A DNA stretch of 64,000 nt from Erpobdella octoculata (Eukaryota > Annelida > Clitellata > Hirudinida > Erpobdellidae). Under the pieces are notes generated by a model that ran no database searches, was not told the DNA's origin, and was given only the letters and a program-made list of their open reading frames with translations. The stretch's first letter is position 1. Each line of letters opens with the position of its first letter. Shown here piece by piece: positions 1-10,219 of the stretch. Location: NCBI GenBank assembly GCA_963978895.1, contig OZ022238.1, positions 3,637,661 to 3,701,660 on the forward strand, read 5' to 3'. A program made the position numbers and the translations under genes.

Positions 1-890
1 GGTTTCGAATGAAAAACACTTTTTAGAATTCCAAAGATGAGTACGATAAAATCTTCTTAATAAGCACTGACGGAACTAAAGTAACATTGATAGAGAAAGG
101 ATCGTACTCAGATTTAGAAGATGGATTCAACTTAATCTAGGTGTCGGAACTGATTCAACTGTTTTATCGATCATTAGAGAAAATCAAATTTTAATTGCAA
201 TCTACAATAAAACCATTTGTTAAGAAAATTAATTTTTAAAAAGATAGAATATTACACTACGCTTCATATCTTATTCATGTATTTTTAGTTTTTTTCAATT
301 GAAAGCGTTTGACACTTGTAGGTGTATTGCAGCTAACATGTTTGTGCCATTTGCATTATCAAATGCATCCATATGCGAAATACTTCACTGACACTGAGAA
401 GAAACACATTTGACTGGCCTACAGAAGTCAATTTAACTTTGAAAGCCATGAATGAAAAAGGGTGTTTGGCAAGAATTGAAGATGCTTACTATAAAAGTTG
501 CGTGGCTTTATGCAAGGAACCATGTAAAAAAATTAATTCACATTTTGTCTGATTAGCATCACGTCTATAACAAATTGTTTTATAAAAAATTGTGAAAAAC
601 TACTTGATGTCTGACAAAGAACTTTACCGACAATTTGAAAACTATGACAGAGAAATAAGCCGTTTTTTAAGTAATAAAACTAGCATGAATGACCTCAACA
701 AGTTTTTTTTTAGAGAAACGGACACTTTAAAAGAAGGTTTTCTTCAAATGAGATTTATTTTTGATCGGAAAACAACTTTGATAGAAAATTCTCCTCTTTT
801 CACCTCGGATTCAATGATTGGGGTAGTCGGTGGCTGCCTCATTTGTGACAGTTGTTGAACTCCTAGAATTTTTCATCAATTTGATGTTGT
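1..890 (+). pseudogene. Decayed DEG/ENaC channel copy (5' end beyond window)
   Basis: Broken pieces of the channel family found throughout the window can be read in changing frames. Around 40-180 there is the middle ectodomain block (STDGTKV, then DLEDGFNL followed by a stop). Around 295-530 there is the Cys-rich block (AFDTCRCIAANMFVP, TEVNLTLKAMNE, CVALCKEPC). At 592-850 there is the pre-TM2 region ending in IGVVGGC, after which the frame is lost just where the pore should be. Residue choice (MFVP, TEVNLTL, GGC) is closest to the intact gene at 2023, so this is probably a dead tandem sister of it. Several stops and frameshifts rule out a full-length product. The 88-codon open stretch at 592-858 is only a remnant exon-like island. 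Confidence 0.85.
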
Positions 891-2022
891 CTTTGAGAAA
901 TCGCTTGTTCAATTCATAAATTGAATTTTGAAAAAAAAACACGCTTACTTATCTAATTTTAAATGGTTATGTTGTTAGAGTTCTTGAAGTTTCTTATCAA
1001 TTTGATGTTTTCTCTAAAAAAAATAAACCATTTGAGCATTATTTTGCAGAGTTTTTTTATTCAATAACTAGCGCGGTACCCGGGGTTGCCCGAGGTTTTT
1101 AGAGGTTTTTTTATCGTTTTTCTCTTTTTCGCTTTTCCGATCCGCTTGTCTCCCGTTCCCGGTGGCTTTCCGGTCCCTGCTACCAGTCGCCTTTTCCGAT
1201 ATATACAAATGAAATATATTTTGCCTTCTTTAAATAAAAATAATGGTAAAATGTATTTGAATGAAAATAACGAATAATAAAGTTCGCAAATTGTTATTAA
1301 TTGCATCGGGATATTAGATGTCTTATTATGAACATTTGTATTAATCTTTTGAATTGTTTAAAATAAATGCGATTCGTTTCAAAAATTTAAATTTGTTTTA
1401 ACCTATTATTAAAATAACTGGGCAAAGAAACAAATTATTTTTATTATAAGCAATAAAGCTGTTTATATAATACTTAGTCAGATTTCAAATTATATTTGTC
1501 ATCATCAGGTTGATACACAGAAAGACCGATGTAGAAATTTTGTGGCTGGAGACTATTTTACCTGTTTGTAAACAGTAGAAATATTCGATCGAGTACTGAA
1601 TCCTGATGAGTTTGTTGCTTTGTATAAAAATATTGAACGTTTAATAATATAAAAAAAACTAAAAACACTGCAGTTTTTGCTCGCAAAAAAAATTATTTAA
1701 AAAGTGATCTAGAAAGATATTTTCAGGAGTGAAAAAATAATTTTCCGAGAACAAACATTATCAAGTGGAAAAATTATCGGGAGTGTAAACCGGCCGACAA
1801 AAGGTTGAGTTTATTAAAAAAAACAAAAGGCAAATTGTATGCATATTGATTTTCAATAAATCACAATCAACTGCTATGAAGTTATTCATAAATCCTTGTG
1901 TGCAGACTTCACTAATTGGTACAAAACTGGTAACATCAATGATGGCTTGCCTTTTATGACCCGTGCATTTTTCAAACATGTGTGACTAGCTATATTTTAC
2001 TGACAAAAAAATCAATTAAAAA
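891..2022. other. Intergenic, no gene recognised
   Basis: AT-rich spacer. At 1069-1200 it holds a GC-richer block beginning GCGGTACCCGGGGTTGCCCG, a motif that recurs in altered form near 43934 and 53152 and is probably a repeat end. No coding similarity was seen. Confidence 0.5.
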
Positions 2023-3591
2023 ATGAAGCAATTAAAAGTGGAATGTACCAAATTTGGTGAAAGTGTTTCCGTTCGTTGTGTTTCCAAAATCATCAATTCA
2101 AAAACTGCCTGCTCGAAGATCATGTGGTTGTTAGCATTCATGATTTGCACAGGATTTCTTTTATGGCAGCTGTCGGTGTTATTCAAAAACTACTATGCGT
2201 TTCCTTACCAAACTTCTATTAAAGTAAAAGAATCACCCAACATTTTTCCTGACCTGACTATATGCAGCCTACAACCGAAACTCTCGGATATCGATTACAA
2301 TAAATATCTCAGCGCCAAAGAGTTTACAAATAAAATAATGAACATCAGCAAGTTTATCAGCGAAACAATTGTGAAAACGAAAGGTTTTCCTATGACAAGC
2401 GATGAATTTCTATATAAAGCTAGCTGGATTGCTGGCGATTTCATAACTTCTTTTCCTAAAAATGGTAAAATGACTAACAATTCAATTCCATTTATACCGA
2501 AGTACAGATTACTAAATGGAGCTAACATGCAAATAGATTCTAAACGATGTTATCTTAAGATCATACCATTTTGGAACTGGCATTATTATAGCTGTTACAG
2601 AATTGGAGTCATTGACGGTTGTAATGGATCGGTTGCTGCTCTTGATATGATTATTTACATAAACACTCTCTATGACTTTCAAGATGATTACGATGAAAAC
2701 TTTGCTATAGGAACTGACGGGATTAAGATAGCATTAGCTGTTCCAAGCATAAACTCGGACATAGAAGATGGATTTAATCTTGGAATAGGAACAGACACAA
2801 TGGTTAGATTAAGTGTTACTGAAAATCAAATCTTGGGTTATCCTTATAACTCAGGAGGATGTGAAGAACAAGAGTTCTTAGAAGGGTCGAACAATACTAT
2901 TCGTTACAATTCTTATTCTTGTATACGCAGATGTTTTCAGTTGAAGGTGTTCGACGTTTGTAAGTGTGTCGTTGCTACCATGTTTGTTCCAATTGAGTTA
3001 TTAAACGCCCCTATATGTGGGAATACATCTTTGACGATAAGAAACACCTTTTTTGATTTGCAAACTGAAGTTAATTTAACTTTGAATGCAATAAATGAAG
3101 AAGTATGCCAATCAAGAATTGCCAATAGCCATTTTAACAATTGCATGTTTTCATGCAAGCAGCCTTGCTATGAAATTCGTTATACAAAACTAATTCACAC
3201 ATTGCCTGATTGGCCTCACGTTTCATACCACAAATCCTTCTTTGAAAAATTCGTAAGAAACAATTTGACTCCTAACACTAAGCTCTACAATCAGTTTAAA
3301 GATTTCCTAATTGCAATAAGTGATCAAGAAAACAATAAAACTAGCATCAATGAACTGAACAACTTTTTCAGAAATACAAACACGTTGCAAAGAAATTTTC
3401 TGCAGGTCAGAATTAGTTTTGAACCAGTGGTTCACATTTTAAAAGAGCTGCCTCTGCACACCTGGGATTCCATGATAAGCATGATAGGAGGATGCTTGAG
3501 TTTGTGGTTAGGTGTGACCATCGTAACTGCAGTTGAAATAGCGGAATTTATGATAACGCTGGTGATGGCCATCACAAATCGTTTGTTTTAG
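2023..3591 (+). CDS. DEG/ENaC-family cation channel subunit, 522 aa
   Basis: Single-exon gene for a two-transmembrane channel subunit (amiloride-sensitive Na+ channel superfamily, Pfam ASC), which acts in the plasma membrane and is expected to assemble as a trimer. Seen: short N terminus with the pre-TM1 motif SVRCVSKI (R18, C19), TM1 at about 33-56, then NIFP and CSLQPK. A Cys-rich ectodomain follows, with GCEEQEF and CGNTSLT, then PCYEIRY and DWPHVS. TM2 starts with GGCLSLWL (489-496) and the filter GVT (497-499). The tail is only about 13 residues after the EF of TM2. Odd points: the Gly of the family's His-Gly gating motif is Cys here, and the second GG is followed by Cys rather than Ser/Thr. 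Start chosen because the family N terminus (about 17 residues before the R-x motif) aligns exactly. No clear TATA box. Closest relative in the window is the pseudogene at 1-890. Ligand and ion selectivity unknown. Confidence 0.93.
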   Translation: MKQLKVECTKFGESVSVRCVSKIINSKTACSKIMWLLAFMICTGFLLWQLSVLFKNYYAFPYQTSIKVKESPNIFPDLTICSLQPKLSDIDYNKYLSAKEFTNKIMNISKFISETIVKTKGFPMTSDEFLYKASWIAGDFITSFPKNGKMTNNSIPFIPKYRLLNGANMQIDSKRCYLKIIPFWNWHYYSCYRIGVIDGCNGSVAALDMIIYINTLYDFQDDYDENFAIGTDGIKIALAVPSINSDIEDGFNLGIGTDTMVRLSVTENQILGYPYNSGGCEEQEFLEGSNNTIRYNSYSCIRRCFQLKVFDVCKCVVATMFVPIELLNAPICGNTSLTIRNTFFDLQTEVNLTLNAINEEVCQSRIANSHFNNCMFSCKQPCYEIRYTKLIHTLPDWPHVSYHKSFFEKFVRNNLTPNTKLYNQFKDFLIAISDQENNKTSINELNNFFRNTNTLQRNFLQVRISFEPVVHILKELPLHTWDSMISMIGGCLSLWLGVTIVTAVEIAEFMITLVMAITNRLF

Positions 3592-4818
3592 TTTGTGACT
3601 TGAATTAGATGGTTTTTTTTATGGATAATTCAATCTAACATTTTCATTTTAAGCTTCAAAGAGTTTTCCATGTGCAAAGTAATTACGTGAAGCTTTGTTT
3701 GTTTGTTTTTTATAATTTACATCAACTTTGATTTGATTTGCTTGGCTGCTGCGCCCGATAATTAACACTTTTTCTCGTATCAAATCACGCTTAAACTTGG
3801 CACACAATAAAATCAATTGACAGCAAAAACCGTTGAACCGTGTTAGTTTCTGTTCGTGTAAAAACAAAACAGTCAGACTGTCAAATTTAACGATCTTGCA
3901 AAATGTACTTTTTACTCTCAAACAAAAGCTGGTCAATATACATAATGTCCGATATTTGTGTGTCTGTCTATATGTATGTATGTAAGTTTGTATGTACGTA
4001 TTTATGTATGTATGTATGTATGAGCTTTTATTAATTATTCATTTTTGAAGGCTATCTCTAATTATTAAATAAATGTTGAATTGCAGCCATGTTGTTATTA
4101 ATCAAGTGTTGTCTTTCAATTTTCCAATCCTTGTGAAATTGTATAATGCTGAGCATAAACACGAACATGTGCTGTTTTACTTGAGAAAATGAAATACAAG
4201 ATTAGCAGAGTTTTGATCTCATAAAAAAAAACATTTTTATTTTTCTTACAGTGAGCATTGAATTTTTTCTTTCAGTAGAATTGTTTAATAAAAGTAGTGT
4301 TAGAATTTTTTTTTTACATTTTTCTTATGCATTTACAAATGTTTTGATTGGTTTTTATAATATTTTTGTATACATTATCAAAGAAGTTTGTTATACATTG
4401 TGAATTGTTTTCAAAGAAGTTATTTTAAGAATAAAGAAAATGTAAGCGTAATTTAGGTTTAAAAACATAATGTCACTACTGACTATTTTTAAGACTAATA
4501 ATTACAGCCTGGTTATTCTCAGTTTCACTTCTTTTTTTTACAAAAATTCCAATTTATTACAATATCATAGCAGCTGATACAATAAAAAAAACTACAGGTA
4601 TTTGAAGCGTCGAGAGTAAAGAATAAATTGTACTTGGAAATTTAAATTAGACAAGAAATAATAACGTTTATCCGTCCTTATGATGAGTATGCCACAGTAA
4701 TCAATTTCTTACACTCTTTGCTCTGTTTATCCTTTTTTAACATCGATCGCTTTCTTGCAAAAGAGCTTTAAAACCGTGAAAAGCTTTTGCTTATGGTTTT
4801 TGTTTCACAACTGTAAAA
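3592..4818. other. Intergenic spacer with short ATGT microsatellite
   Basis: AT-rich spacer between two channel genes. An imperfect (ATGT)n tract lies at about 3970-4024. No gene or RNA gene recognised. Confidence 0.5.
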
Positions 4819-6345
4819 ATGAGTTCGATTAAAGACGAGTTTATTAGATTTAGTGAAACAGTATCTGTGCGCGGTGCATCAAAAATTGTCAGATCGGACA
4901 AAACATCACTGAAGATAGTGTGGTTGTGTGCTCTTATTGGGTGTACAGGAATTCTAGTTTGGCAACTGATTACTTTGTTTATAAATTATAGATCATACTC
5001 CTATAAAACATCCTACGGAGAGATTCAAGCTTCAAACATATTTCCTAGAATTGTATTCTGCAAGTTGCAACCGAAGCTTTCTGACATCGATTATAGTCAA
5101 GTTTTAACGCAAATTGAATATTTGGAAAAAATAACTAATTTATCGATCACTTTCACTGACAGACCGTTGAATGTCTCATCAATGTTAGGAAGTTATTACG
5201 CGTCTCTTCCTAAGTATAATGAACTGGATTACAGCGATATACCATTTTTGACAAAATATGAATTCTCAGACGCCCCGATGTGGGTGGTTCAGAATGAAAA
5301 TTGCACGCTCAATAGAGACATTATATACCACCCAACCTTATACAACTGTTATTCATTTCATATTTCTGAAACTTGTACAGCAACGATACAATCAGTGACT
5401 TTTATTTTATACACCAACAGTTTGTACGAATCACAGGATAAGTTCAGTGCAGATATAAACACTGATGGTGTTAAAGTAGATCTTCTTCCTCCGAATGTTT
5501 ATGGCGACCTGACAACAGGGTTAAACCTCGGCACAGGAACTGACTCGTTTATAAAGATTACGATGAATGTGAAGACAATTTTGGACAAACCCTACACAGC
5601 AGATGGTTGTGAAAGTAGTGAGTTTATCAAAGACTCGACTGAATCTCGTTACAGCGCTTTCTTCTGCACAAGACAGTGCATACAAGAAAAGGTTTTTTCA
5701 CAATGTCACTGCGTTACTGGTAATGTTTTTATTCCACCGACATTTGAACACGTTAACACTTGTGGCAATACTACCCTAACGCTGAGAAAAAGTTTTCTTG
5801 ACAAAGAAACAGAAGCAAATATTCTTGCAAAAGCAATTAACGACATTAAATGTGCAAGTGAAGTTTTCGGTAAGTCGTTGTATGATAAATGCATGGCATT
5901 ATGTAAAAAACCATGCGTTGAAATGTCTTATAGTCGCGATATCCAAACCTCTTATGAATGGCCACATGTTTCACATTACAAGAGTTTCTTTGATGAGTTT
6001 ATAAGAAAATATTTGCTCCCTGGAACACGACTTTATAACTATTTTGAAGATTTCCTTGTAGAAATTGACAAATACAAAAATGGCAGTTCTTCTAACAAGG
6101 AATTAAATGCATTTTTTGAAAACACAGAGAAGATCAGATCCAATTTTTTGCAGGTAAAGTTTCGGTTTGTCAACAACAAACCACTTTCAATGACCGACAC
6201 GCCTGTGTATACCTGGGAATCCATGCTAAGCATGATCGGAGGAAGTCTCAGCTTATGGTTAGGAGTTACCGTTATGACTTTCATAGAAATTTTAGAATTC
6301 ATGTTGAGGTTAGTTGCTATTATGAAACAACGAAGGGTGTCATAA
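4819..6345 (+). CDS. DEG/ENaC-family cation channel subunit, 508 aa
   Basis: Intronless DEG/ENaC subunit, the shortest intact member of the array. Seen: FSETVSVRGASKI near the N terminus (R18, G19), TM1 about 33-56 containing GCTGILVWQL, then NIFP and CKLQPK. The ectodomain carries NTDGVKV, GTGTDSFIK, LDKPYTADGCE and CGNTTLT. It ends with PCVEMSY and EWPHVS, which is the family's Cys-Tyr-WP block before TM2. TM2 begins YTWESMLSMIGG and the filter is GVT (482-484), with about 14 residues after the EF of TM2. The Met chosen gives the same N-terminal length as the other members. It lies in tandem, same strand, between the genes at 2023 and 8046. By family knowledge it should conduct Na+; whether it is ligand-, acid- or mechanically gated cannot be told. 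Confidence 0.94.
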   Translation: MSSIKDEFIRFSETVSVRGASKIVRSDKTSLKIVWLCALIGCTGILVWQLITLFINYRSYSYKTSYGEIQASNIFPRIVFCKLQPKLSDIDYSQVLTQIEYLEKITNLSITFTDRPLNVSSMLGSYYASLPKYNELDYSDIPFLTKYEFSDAPMWVVQNENCTLNRDIIYHPTLYNCYSFHISETCTATIQSVTFILYTNSLYESQDKFSADINTDGVKVDLLPPNVYGDLTTGLNLGTGTDSFIKITMNVKTILDKPYTADGCESSEFIKDSTESRYSAFFCTRQCIQEKVFSQCHCVTGNVFIPPTFEHVNTCGNTTLTLRKSFLDKETEANILAKAINDIKCASEVFGKSLYDKCMALCKKPCVEMSYSRDIQTSYEWPHVSHYKSFFDEFIRKYLLPGTRLYNYFEDFLVEIDKYKNGSSSNKELNAFFENTEKIRSNFLQVKFRFVNNKPLSMTDTPVYTWESMLSMIGGSLSLWLGVTVMTFIEILEFMLRLVAIMKQRRVS

Positions 6346-7311
6346 ATGGCATATTTGGTTACTGTCACATTTCCAACATCGTCATGTTTAGTGAAACCAA
6401 AACATAATCAAAACAATAAGGTCCTGTCTAATATTATTTTTTGCAGTTATTGTATTTTTCAACTAATGTTTACTGAAATAATTTGCGATGAAACATGTTT
6501 CTTACGCTTTATGACACGTTACATCTTTTGGCATAAATTACTGATATGCATAACTTGGTGTATGTGATAATTTAATCTGTCAAGTTTTATTAAATTTGAA
6601 TATTGAGTTGAGATAACTTAATTTATTGTCGTTGCAAGTAGGTAATATATTAGAATTTTTAAATTATCATTAAAAAGTATTTGAAATGTTTTGTTGATGC
6701 AAAAGTGCTGTGGAGGTTTCTGTGTTTAGCTCTCCGGTGCGTGTACTGAATTCAAAATTTGTTCGAAATATATTTTTCCAGGATACTTGTTAAATGGTGT
6801 GCTTTTTGGCTTTAGGCATGACAGTGGCCAAAAATGACTTGTTTGTTTGAGTTGCGCTTTATATAAAATTTTATGTCTTTGCCAAAATAAACTTCGAAAT
6901 GTCAACTGTTACTCCGATAGTTCAATTGTTGTTGTTGTTTTTTTTTTGGGGTGGGGGGTAATAATTTGCTTGCTGTTTTAGCAAGAATTGTGAAAGTGAC
7001 GATATTTTTTAGTGTGCAAACCTCTTTCGCCACATCAATTACTGACAAAAGTAGGTGATTGAAAATTCTTAACTTGATATTCTGTCTATCATTGTCTAAA
7101 AATAATTGTACTTGTTTAACAGTTTTTCTTCGTTATTAAAGAGGAAAAGAGAAAAGTGACCATGGCCGTTATTGAGTTATTTTGAACATTTGAGGTTAAC
7201 CTTGGTTCAGGACTAACTAATACAAATTTTAACGCTTTGTGTGTGTTTATTCTACTATTGATAACATTTAGCTACAACATATTACAAGTTTTCAAATTTT
7301 ATCTTGCCCGA
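6346..7311. other. Intergenic, no gene recognised
   Basis: AT-rich spacer downstream of a channel gene. It includes poly-T and a short G-rich tract near 6940-6958. Nothing coding seen. Confidence 0.45.
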
Positions 7312-7562
<251 letters not shown>

Positions 7563-7865
7563 TCATACACTGCAATGAAAGCATACTCGTATAACGGACA
7601 TTTTATATTAGAATGAATCGCTAAAGTGTAATAAAAAATTAAAACAAGCTTCTCACGAAACGATGTTATCATTTATAGAATCATAAAAATGTTAATCACT
7701 ACTTCGTGGTTGACGCAACTGAAATTGCAGTCAAAAACTGTTCAAATCTTTAATCCTATGCGCAAAAGCTCTCATTGTTAAGGTCTAATTATTTCTAATT
7801 GGTTGCCATAAGGGAACCACACACTTACATAACATCATGCAGCTCTACTGGAAGAGATGATGTTT

Positions 7866-7876
7866 TATATAAAAAG
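7866..7876 (+). promoter_or_regulatory. TATA box of the 8046 channel gene
   Basis: TATATAAAAAG stands about 180 bp upstream of the start codon of the next channel gene, flanked by slightly GC-richer sequence (AAAAAGCGAAAAGCG). It fits a TATA element with a 5' UTR of about 150 bases. Inferred from motif and position only. Confidence 0.45.
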
Positions 7877-8045
7877 CGAAAAGCGTTATTTAAATGTCAT
7901 TTGGTTTTAAAATTTGACGAAGCTTGAAAGAAATAATTTTTGTAAACGTCAGGTCATTTGAATTTTTTTTAAATTGGCAGTGGAAAACTTGTATATTTTA
8001 TTCTTGATATAACATATTAAATAATTCAAAAAAACTAGGAAGAAA

Positions 8046-9647
8046 ATGAGTAACTTCAAAGAAGAGTTCGTTAGATTTGGAGAAACGATTTCAGTGCGTG
8101 GTGTGTCTAAGATGATTAAATCGAAAAAAATGTCTTTGAAGGTTATGTGGTTTTGTGCTGCAGCTGGATGTACTGGAATTCTTTCATGGCAGCTTGCCTG
8201 TTTATTTTGGAGTTACACTTCATACCCTTACGAAACATTTTCTGGATTGTTATCTGTTCCGAATGTATTTCCATCTGTTACTGTTTGTAATTTGCAGCCA
8301 AAACTACCGGTTATAAACAGCAAAAAATTTCTAAATAAATCAGAATACAAGGCAAAACTTGATAGTTTAATACTTTCATCCAGTACCAAAAGTTATGAAA
8401 ACTTCTATTTGAATTTCGAACAGATCATGTTTACTTCTTCATCTTTGGCAAACTACCTGGGATCTTTACCCAAATATGAAACTGTGATTGCGCCCCAGAA
8501 GTCTACTCCTTTCTTAATCAGTCACTCTATGACTAACAAGGCAGATATGATCATTGAAAATCAAAACTGCGTGCTTTTAAACGCGTCCTTTTATCATCCG
8601 AATTTCTATAAATGTTACATTTTCCGTATTTCTGAGTTTTGCAATCTAACGATAAAGTCACTCAGTATGATGTTTTATACAGACACAGACGATATTGTGG
8701 ATCTTTCGAATAAAAAAATAAGAGATTTTAAAATGAATGGAATCAGGATTCATTTAGACTATCCTGGTGTTATTGGTGACATTTCCAAAGGATTCAACCT
8801 TGGCTCTGGAAGCGATTCAGTTGTTGAAATATCGATGACAGTTAAGAAGATTTTAGACAAGCCGTACAATTCAAATGGTTGTGAAAAAAATAAGTACTTG
8901 AATGCTTCATCTGGACTTCTTTACGGCGCTCATTTGTGCACCATCAGTTGCATTCAAATTGAAATACTTAAAAAATGCCAATGCATTTCAACAAGTATTT
9001 TCATTCCTCCAACATTTGAAGAGTTCAGCTACTGCGGAAACACAACTCTGACACTCAAAGAGACTGGTTTAGATGACGAAGCAGAACTCGAAAAGATCAA
9101 GAAAGCAAATGTCGAGCTGGTGTGCGCAAAAAACGTTTTAGAAATTCGTTATAACAGATGTGCAGAATCTTGCAAAAAACCTTGTGTAAAGACTTTTTAC
9201 AAAAAAGAAATTCAAACATTGTATGATTGGCCACTTATCTCTAATCATTACAGTTTTTTCAATTCTTATATAGAAAATAAATCAGTTCCAGGAACTGAGT
9301 TTTATAAGAAGTTTGAAGATTATTTACTGTCAGTTAACAAGTATATTTATGGCGAAATAACATCTGAAGAACTTGTACAGTTTTTCAAGAATTCAGATAA
9401 GATTAGATCAAACTTTTTAAACGTCAAAGTTTCATTTGTTGACGATGAACCTAAATTTAGTACTGACTTGCCTGTTTACACCTGGGAATCTATGCTTAGC
9501 ATGGTTGGTGGAAGTCTCAGCTTGTGGCTGGGTGTTAGTTTAATGACGTTTGTAGAAATTATTGAATTCTTATTAAATCTGATAGCAGTCATCAGAGAGC
9601 ATTTCAGTTCTTCGAAAATATCACCAGTCACAAAACCTCCAGTCTGA
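8046..9647 (+). CDS. DEG/ENaC-family cation channel subunit, 533 aa
   Basis: Longest intact member of the array. Seen: FGETISVRGVSKM (R18, G19), TM1 about 33-56 with GCTGILSWQL, then NVFPSVTVCNLQPK. The finger/thumb region is longer than in its sisters (SSSTKSYENFYLNFEQ). Then MNGIRIHL, LDKPYNSNGCEK and CGNTTLTL, and PCVKTFY with DWPLIS before TM2. Filter region GGSLSLWLGVS: G496-V-S498. It is the only intact copy that keeps the canonical Gly-X-Ser filter; the others have Thr. The tail of about 25 residues is Ser/Pro-rich (SSSKISPVTKPPV). Polyadenylation-like AATAAA at 9919. Function by family: plasma-membrane Na+-permeable channel; gating stimulus unknown. Confidence 0.94.
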   Translation: MSNFKEEFVRFGETISVRGVSKMIKSKKMSLKVMWFCAAAGCTGILSWQLACLFWSYTSYPYETFSGLLSVPNVFPSVTVCNLQPKLPVINSKKFLNKSEYKAKLDSLILSSSTKSYENFYLNFEQIMFTSSSLANYLGSLPKYETVIAPQKSTPFLISHSMTNKADMIIENQNCVLLNASFYHPNFYKCYIFRISEFCNLTIKSLSMMFYTDTDDIVDLSNKKIRDFKMNGIRIHLDYPGVIGDISKGFNLGSGSDSVVEISMTVKKILDKPYNSNGCEKNKYLNASSGLLYGAHLCTISCIQIEILKKCQCISTSIFIPPTFEEFSYCGNTTLTLKETGLDDEAELEKIKKANVELVCAKNVLEIRYNRCAESCKKPCVKTFYKKEIQTLYDWPLISNHYSFFNSYIENKSVPGTEFYKKFEDYLLSVNKYIYGEITSEELVQFFKNSDKIRSNFLNVKVSFVDDEPKFSTDLPVYTWESMLSMVGGSLSLWLGVSLMTFVEIIEFLLNLIAVIREHFSSSKISPVTKPPV

Positions 9648-10219
9648 TTATCAATCAATTATTCTAGCTAATGATTAGCACTGGAATTTCTTCAACGTTG
9701 TAAAAAAAGTGCACAACATTATTAGCACTTTAAAAGCTGGCATTGAATTTTGTCTAAACGATGGCACATAATAATGACTTTGCACGGTTTTTGCATTGAT
9801 CGAAAGAATTTTTTCAATGGACGCGTTGATGGAAAAAGTTATTTTCTCTTTATTAGTAAAAAGGCGTTTGCACTTAAAAGTCAATGGTAGTTGTTTAGCT
9901 AGCCTGTTAACATTTTATAATAAAATAAAGACAAACAGTTTTGCACTATTTCTAATTTAATGAAGAAGAATAATTTTACACTATTTATAATTAAATGAAG
10001 ACAAATAGCTGTGCACTGTTTAGTGTAATGTCTGTAAGAACTTTCATTGTTGTACTATTCATGTTTAATTATTCAAGTTATATACAAATGATTATCGTCA
10101 AAAAGCTTTTGATGTTAGTTTTTATTAAGTCACGGTAAAAAAAACTCTAGACAAAAACATTGCTACTTTTTGAAGTTTTTGAAAAATTTTAAGCTATTTA
10201 ACTGTGAAGTTTTTGGGTT
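9648..10219. other. 3' flank and spacer, no gene recognised
   Basis: AT-rich. It has a near-duplicate of about 40 bases around 9925-10020 (GACAAACAGTTTTGCACTAT versus GACAAATAGCTGTGCACTGT). Otherwise featureless. Confidence 0.4.
9919..9924 (+). promoter_or_regulatory. Polyadenylation signal-like AATAAA
   Basis: AATAAA 272 bp after the stop of the preceding channel gene, in the context TTTTATAATAAAATAAAG. In an AT-rich genome this motif is common, so the call is tentative. Confidence 0.3.

Noticed and set aside
592..858. Separate 88-codon gene
   Set aside because: It is an open island in a decayed channel copy; upstream family sequence lies in other frames with stops, and the frame is lost at TM2.
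1061..1306. Overlapping 81- and 63-codon frames
   Set aside because: Both strands are open through a GC-richer repeat end; no family similarity or promoter context.
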